A stretch of DNA of 64,000 nt, from positions 2,356,001 to 2,420,000 of the forward strand of contig LSAX01000008.1 of assembly GCA_001557505.1 (NCBI GenBank). The letters run 5' to 3'. The notes under the pieces are model-generated. The model saw only the letters and a program-made list of their open reading frames with translations. It searched no databases and was not told where the DNA came from. The translations under genes and the position numbers were made by a program. Shown here one piece after another: positions 60,762 through 64,000 of the stretch (the stretch's first letter is position 1; every line of letters starts with the position of its first letter). The stretch comes from Reticulascus tulasneorum (taxonomy: Eukaryota; Ascomycota; Sordariomycetes; Glomerellales; Reticulascaceae).

Positions 60762-61414
60762 ATGATCGACGGAACACGGGAGCCCAAGGCAGGTAGCGCT
60801 GCAACTGCAACGGCAGACGAGAGCAACAGTGCAGTTGGTGAGCAGCCGAAGCCGCTTCCCAAAGGGTTTGTTCTGGGGCCAGACGGAAAGCCGTGAGTAT
60901 TGCACCATGACTGTTGCAGTCATTTTAAGGAATCCATGGCAGCGCATTAACTAACAGTTGACTGCTCAGATGCCGAACATGTAACTCTTACTCGTCCTTC
61001 GCGTCGCAAACCAGAGCCTTAAAGACGGGTGGCCGCGCCATCTCCACAACCTCCACGCCTGCGCAGCCGCCACCCGACTGCCCACCTGATGTTGAAGCTC
61101 TTGGCCGAGGCACTTGGACTCTGCTTCACAGCATCGCTGCCACGTATCCGGAGGCGCCGAGCTCGTCCCAGCAGTCCGATTTGCAGGGCTTCATGCGCCT
61201 CTTCTCGCGCTTGTATCCCTGCTGGAGCTGCGCGGAGGACTTTCGGGAGTATATCAAGAAAGAGGAACCGAAAGTGGCAAGCCGCGGAGAGTTTGGCAAT
61301 TGGCTTTGCGAGGCGCACAATGATGTGAATCGGAAGCTGGGGAAGCCGACGTTCGACTGCGGGAAGTGGGAGGAGAGATGGCGGACGGGGTGGAAGGATG
61401 GACGGTGCGACTAG
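60762..61414 (+). CDS. erv1: FAD-linked sulfhydryl oxidase Erv1 (Mia40 pathway)
   Basis: Intermembrane-space enzyme that reoxidises Mia40 and passes electrons to cytochrome c. Exons 60762-60892 and 60970-61414 give 191 aa. The N-terminal shuttle pair is C45-R-T-C48 in GKPCRTCNSYSSF, which marks it as Erv1 rather than the ER paralog Erv2. The FAD-binding helix reads LGRGTWTLLHSIAATYP. The active-site pair is C128-W-S-C131 in LYPCWSC, followed by EFGNWLCEAHNDVNRKLGKP and a structural Cys in PTFDCGKW. The middle linker (about 55-85) is low-complexity. The stop is TAG. Curiously, the same frame remains open for 147 codons beyond it. Confidence 0.95.
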
Positions 61415-62298
61415 GTGGGAGGTGAGGGACTTGTATTATATTTGGCTTTGGGATGCATTGCACTGGTGTTTGGATACATGGCTGGCATTGTTTTGGAAGC
61501 ATCTCATCTCAGGCGGATGTATGTTTGGTGTACAATGAAAGCGGCTCTCACCTTCACGATACTACCCATCACTGCGCAAGCCACTGAAGGCAGAGAAAGA
61601 TCTGAGATATCCCAGTTCGTACTAGTAAGCCGAGTAAGGGCCTCCGAGCTCTCGGGGATGACAAGCCGCATGCTCGGCGGAATCGTCGCTGTTTGGAGCG
61701 GTCTCGACCCGAAGGACATGTGCTTCACGCAAGCTCCAATTCACTGCGCCTTAGTTCAGTCCGGCACTGGATTGGTTCTCTACTATTCTACATACGATAA
61801 GCTTCGAAGTAGGGCCGAGTGGTGGAAGTACTTCGCCAATCGAGGGTACTTATAAATTGTCGTTCGACTTCGGAACCGCCCACGCCACCCGCATGAGGAA
61901 ATACGGCAGCAAAGTGGAACGTTGTCCCAGGTTCCACATTATGGCGTGGTCAATTACATCATTAGCCGCAAAGAAGCACCTGCTATCCTGAAGCCTCAAC
62001 GAATGCAGTTTTCGCGCATGAGAAGGTGCCGTAGGTTGGCTTTGCGTACCTTAGCGTCCCATTGAATCCTTTTACGATGTTCCCTTCCTCTCGCTGGCAT
62101 TCTGGTAGTGCCTCCGGTATTTGCGGATCATGGGCTGATTTATGTCTACGCGCTCATCTACACTTGCCCCCCCTTTGCAAAGCAGAAGTCGATATAAACC
62201 TGAACTCCTATCCCCCTTGGCTTTGATCGTCCACCCTATTAATCAAATCATAAATCGTTATCGTCCGAGTACGCAGAACTTATAGAAACCACAATCAC
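61415..62298. other. Intergenic ERV1 to pyruvate decarboxylase
   Basis: ERV1 3' flank with an in-frame open stretch to 61855, then the PDC promoter with C/T tracts and a TATA-like box. No separate gene supported. Confidence 0.6.
62193..62198 (+). promoter_or_regulatory. TATA-like box of the pyruvate decarboxylase gene
   Basis: TATAAA about 100 bp before the ATG, preceded by a C-rich run (62167-62173) and followed by a C/T-rich stretch; layout fits a strongly expressed glycolytic-type promoter. Confidence 0.45.
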
Positions 62299-64000
62299 AT
62301 GGCTGATATCAGAACACAAGGCCTTAAGGAGCCTGTCGATGTTGCCGAATACCTCTTCAGGAGGCTACGTGAAATCGGAGTTCGCTCCGTACATGGCTTG
62401 CCCGTAAGCTTCCAGCAATATATATCAACCCAGATGTGTACGTTCGTGACCGAAGGGCTGCGCTAACATCCGCCGAAGGGAGACTATAACCTCATTGCTC
62501 TTGATTACCTCCCCGGAGCTGACTTGAAATGGGTGGGGAGTGTCAATGAGCTTAATGCAGCATATGCTGCCGATGGTTATGCCCGCGTTGCCGGTGTCTC
62601 GGCACTGATAACAACATTTGGTGTCGGAGAGCTCTCTGCCATCAACGGTATCGCCGGTGCCTTCTCCGAGCACATTCCTGTTGTGCACATCGTTGGATGT
62701 CCATCGACCATTTCCCAGCAGAATGGCATGCTCTTGCATCACACACTCGGCAACGGAGATTTTAACGTCTTCGCCAACATGAGTGCCCAGGTGTCCTGCG
62801 ATGTGGCCAAACTTAACAATCCAGCCGAGATCGCAGGCCAGATCGATCATGCGCTGAGGGAATGCTGGATCCGCAGCCGGCCGGTTTACATCATGCTACC
62901 TACCGATATGGTCCAGAAGAAGGTCGAGGGCGAGCGCCTGAAGACTCCCATTGATCTCGAGGAGGCTACCAACGACCCGGACCGAGAAGACTACGTTGTG
63001 GACGTCGTATTGAAGTATCTTCACGCAGCAAAGAACCCAGTTATCCTGGTGGATGCCTGTGCAATCCGTCACAGGGTCCTGGATGAGGTTCATGCTCTCG
63101 TGGAAAAGTCCAAGATACCGGTCTTTGTAACCCCAATGGGCAAAGGTGCAGTCAATGAGACACACCCAAACTACGGAGGGGTGTACGCAGGATCTGGTTC
63201 GCTCCCAGATGCGAAGGAAAAGGTGGAATCGTCCGACTTGATTCTCTCTATCGGAGCGCTGAAGGTAATTATTCCATAAGTTGTTTCCGGGGAAGTTGGT
63301 ATCTGACATTGGACAGTCTGATTTCAACACGGCGGGCTTCTCATATCGTACCTCCCAGCTAAAAAGTATCGACTTTCACAGCACCCACTGTGTTGTGCGG
63401 TACTCTGAGTATCCCGGTGTCAAAATGAGAGGAGTTCTTCGAAAAGTTATCGAAAGGCTCGACATGAGCAAGCTATCTATCACGCCTAGCCCGCACGTTA
63501 CTACCGAAGTGCCATCAGATGATGGTGCTTCCGAAACAATCACTCAAGCATGGTTCTGGCCTAGAATTGGCCATTGGCTCCGAGATGATGACATCGTCGT
63601 CACCGAGACTGGCACAGCGAACTTCGGAATTTGGGAGACAAAGTTTCCTGCTGGTGTGACGGCGTTGAGTCAAGTCCTTTGGGGTAGCATCGGTTGGGCT
63701 GTTGGTGCTTGTCAGGGTGCAGCTCTGGCTGCCAAAGACACCAATCAAAAAAGAAGAACCATCTTGTTCGAGGGTGATGGGAGCTTTCAACTAACCGCAC
63801 AAGAGATCAGCACAATGATTCGACACAACTTGAAGCCAACCATGTAAGTTGCTTGGAGCCTGCGCAGCTGTGCTGTTCCTCCAGCGTTCTAACTGTGATA
63901 GTTTTGTCATCTGCAATGATGGCTATACCATCGAACGATTCATCCACGGCATGGATGCAGAGTACAACGACATCGTTCAGTGGCAATACAAGGAGCTTGT
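62299..64000 (+). CDS. pdc1: Pyruvate decarboxylase, 3' end outside window
   Basis: Thiamine-diphosphate enzyme converting pyruvate to acetaldehyde and CO2 in the cytosol, first step of alcoholic fermentation. Exons 62299-62403, 62479-63264, 63317-63843 and 63902-64000, so 505 residues are present of about 570. Catalytic landmarks: HGLPGDYN (Asp37), [14 protein letters not shown] (the cofactor Glu59), the His pair H122-H123 in [11 protein letters not shown], and the ThDP/Mg motif from [12 protein letters not shown] to CNDGYTIE in the last two exons. The His pair and the HGLPGDYN motif favour pyruvate decarboxylase over other ThDP enzymes such as acetolactate synthase. The first intron ends CGAAG and interrupts GLP/GDY. 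Confidence 0.95.

Overview
The window is nuclear DNA from a filamentous ascomycete, most likely a Sordariomycete. Most genes carry short introns (roughly 48-110 nt) with GTAAGT/GTATGT-type donors, CTAAC-like branch sites and AG acceptors. The protein set is typical of Pezizomycotina: a PMK1/MAK-2-type MAP kinase, a Zn(II)2Cys6 regulator, a Nrm1/Whi5 repressor and a long-tailed ATR1-like transporter. I see no viral or plasmid genes, no intact transposon, no CRISPR array and no convincing tRNA or rRNA gene. The species cannot be named from the sequence.

Twenty protein genes are supported. In order: PMK1-type MAPK (-, cut by the left edge), SEC24 (-), a small one-helix membrane protein (+), a Zn2Cys6 transcription factor (-), the exportin MSN5 (-), DPH7 (-), a DUF1917 protein (+), NAA30/MAK3 (-), the PDAT acyltransferase LRO1 (+), LDB17/SPIN90 (+), SLM1 (+), an ATR1-like MFS transporter (+), GAR1 (-), cytosolic threonyl-tRNA synthetase (+), phosphatidylserine synthase CHO1 (-), a jacalin-tailed zinc metallopeptidase (-), a Nrm1/Whi5-family repressor (+), HEM4 (-), ERV1 (+) and pyruvate decarboxylase (+, cut by the right edge). 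Exon-intron structures were rebuilt by hand. For every complete gene the joined exons give a length divisible by three and an uninterrupted frame.

Four pairs are closely divergent and may share promoters: DPH7/DUF1917, NAA30/LRO1, GAR1/ThrRS (330 bp) and HEM4/ERV1 (421 bp). The long gene-poor stretches (0.8-4.4, 12.6-17.3, 32.4-34.6, 37.3-39.9 and 52.2-56.9 kb) look like long promoters and leaders with microsatellites, G-homopolymers and small palindromes. Functionally this is mostly a housekeeping neighbourhood: secretion, lipid synthesis, translation, nuclear export, actin/TORC2 signalling, heme and fermentation. It is not an obvious biosynthetic, defence or mobile cluster.

The observations most worth checking are small. 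The ThrRS gene has one intron whose only frame-correct acceptor ends in CG instead of AG. MSN5 has a GC-AG intron. Three introns (two in MSN5, one in GAR1) have a length divisible by three and no stop, so retaining them would add 16-17 residues. There is an 18-bp perfect palindrome in the GAR1/ThrRS promoter and another beside a stem-loop in an AT-rich patch at 48.6-48.9 kb. The small membrane protein at 8.6 kb has no known function. I did not find a convincing previously undescribed multi-gene system.
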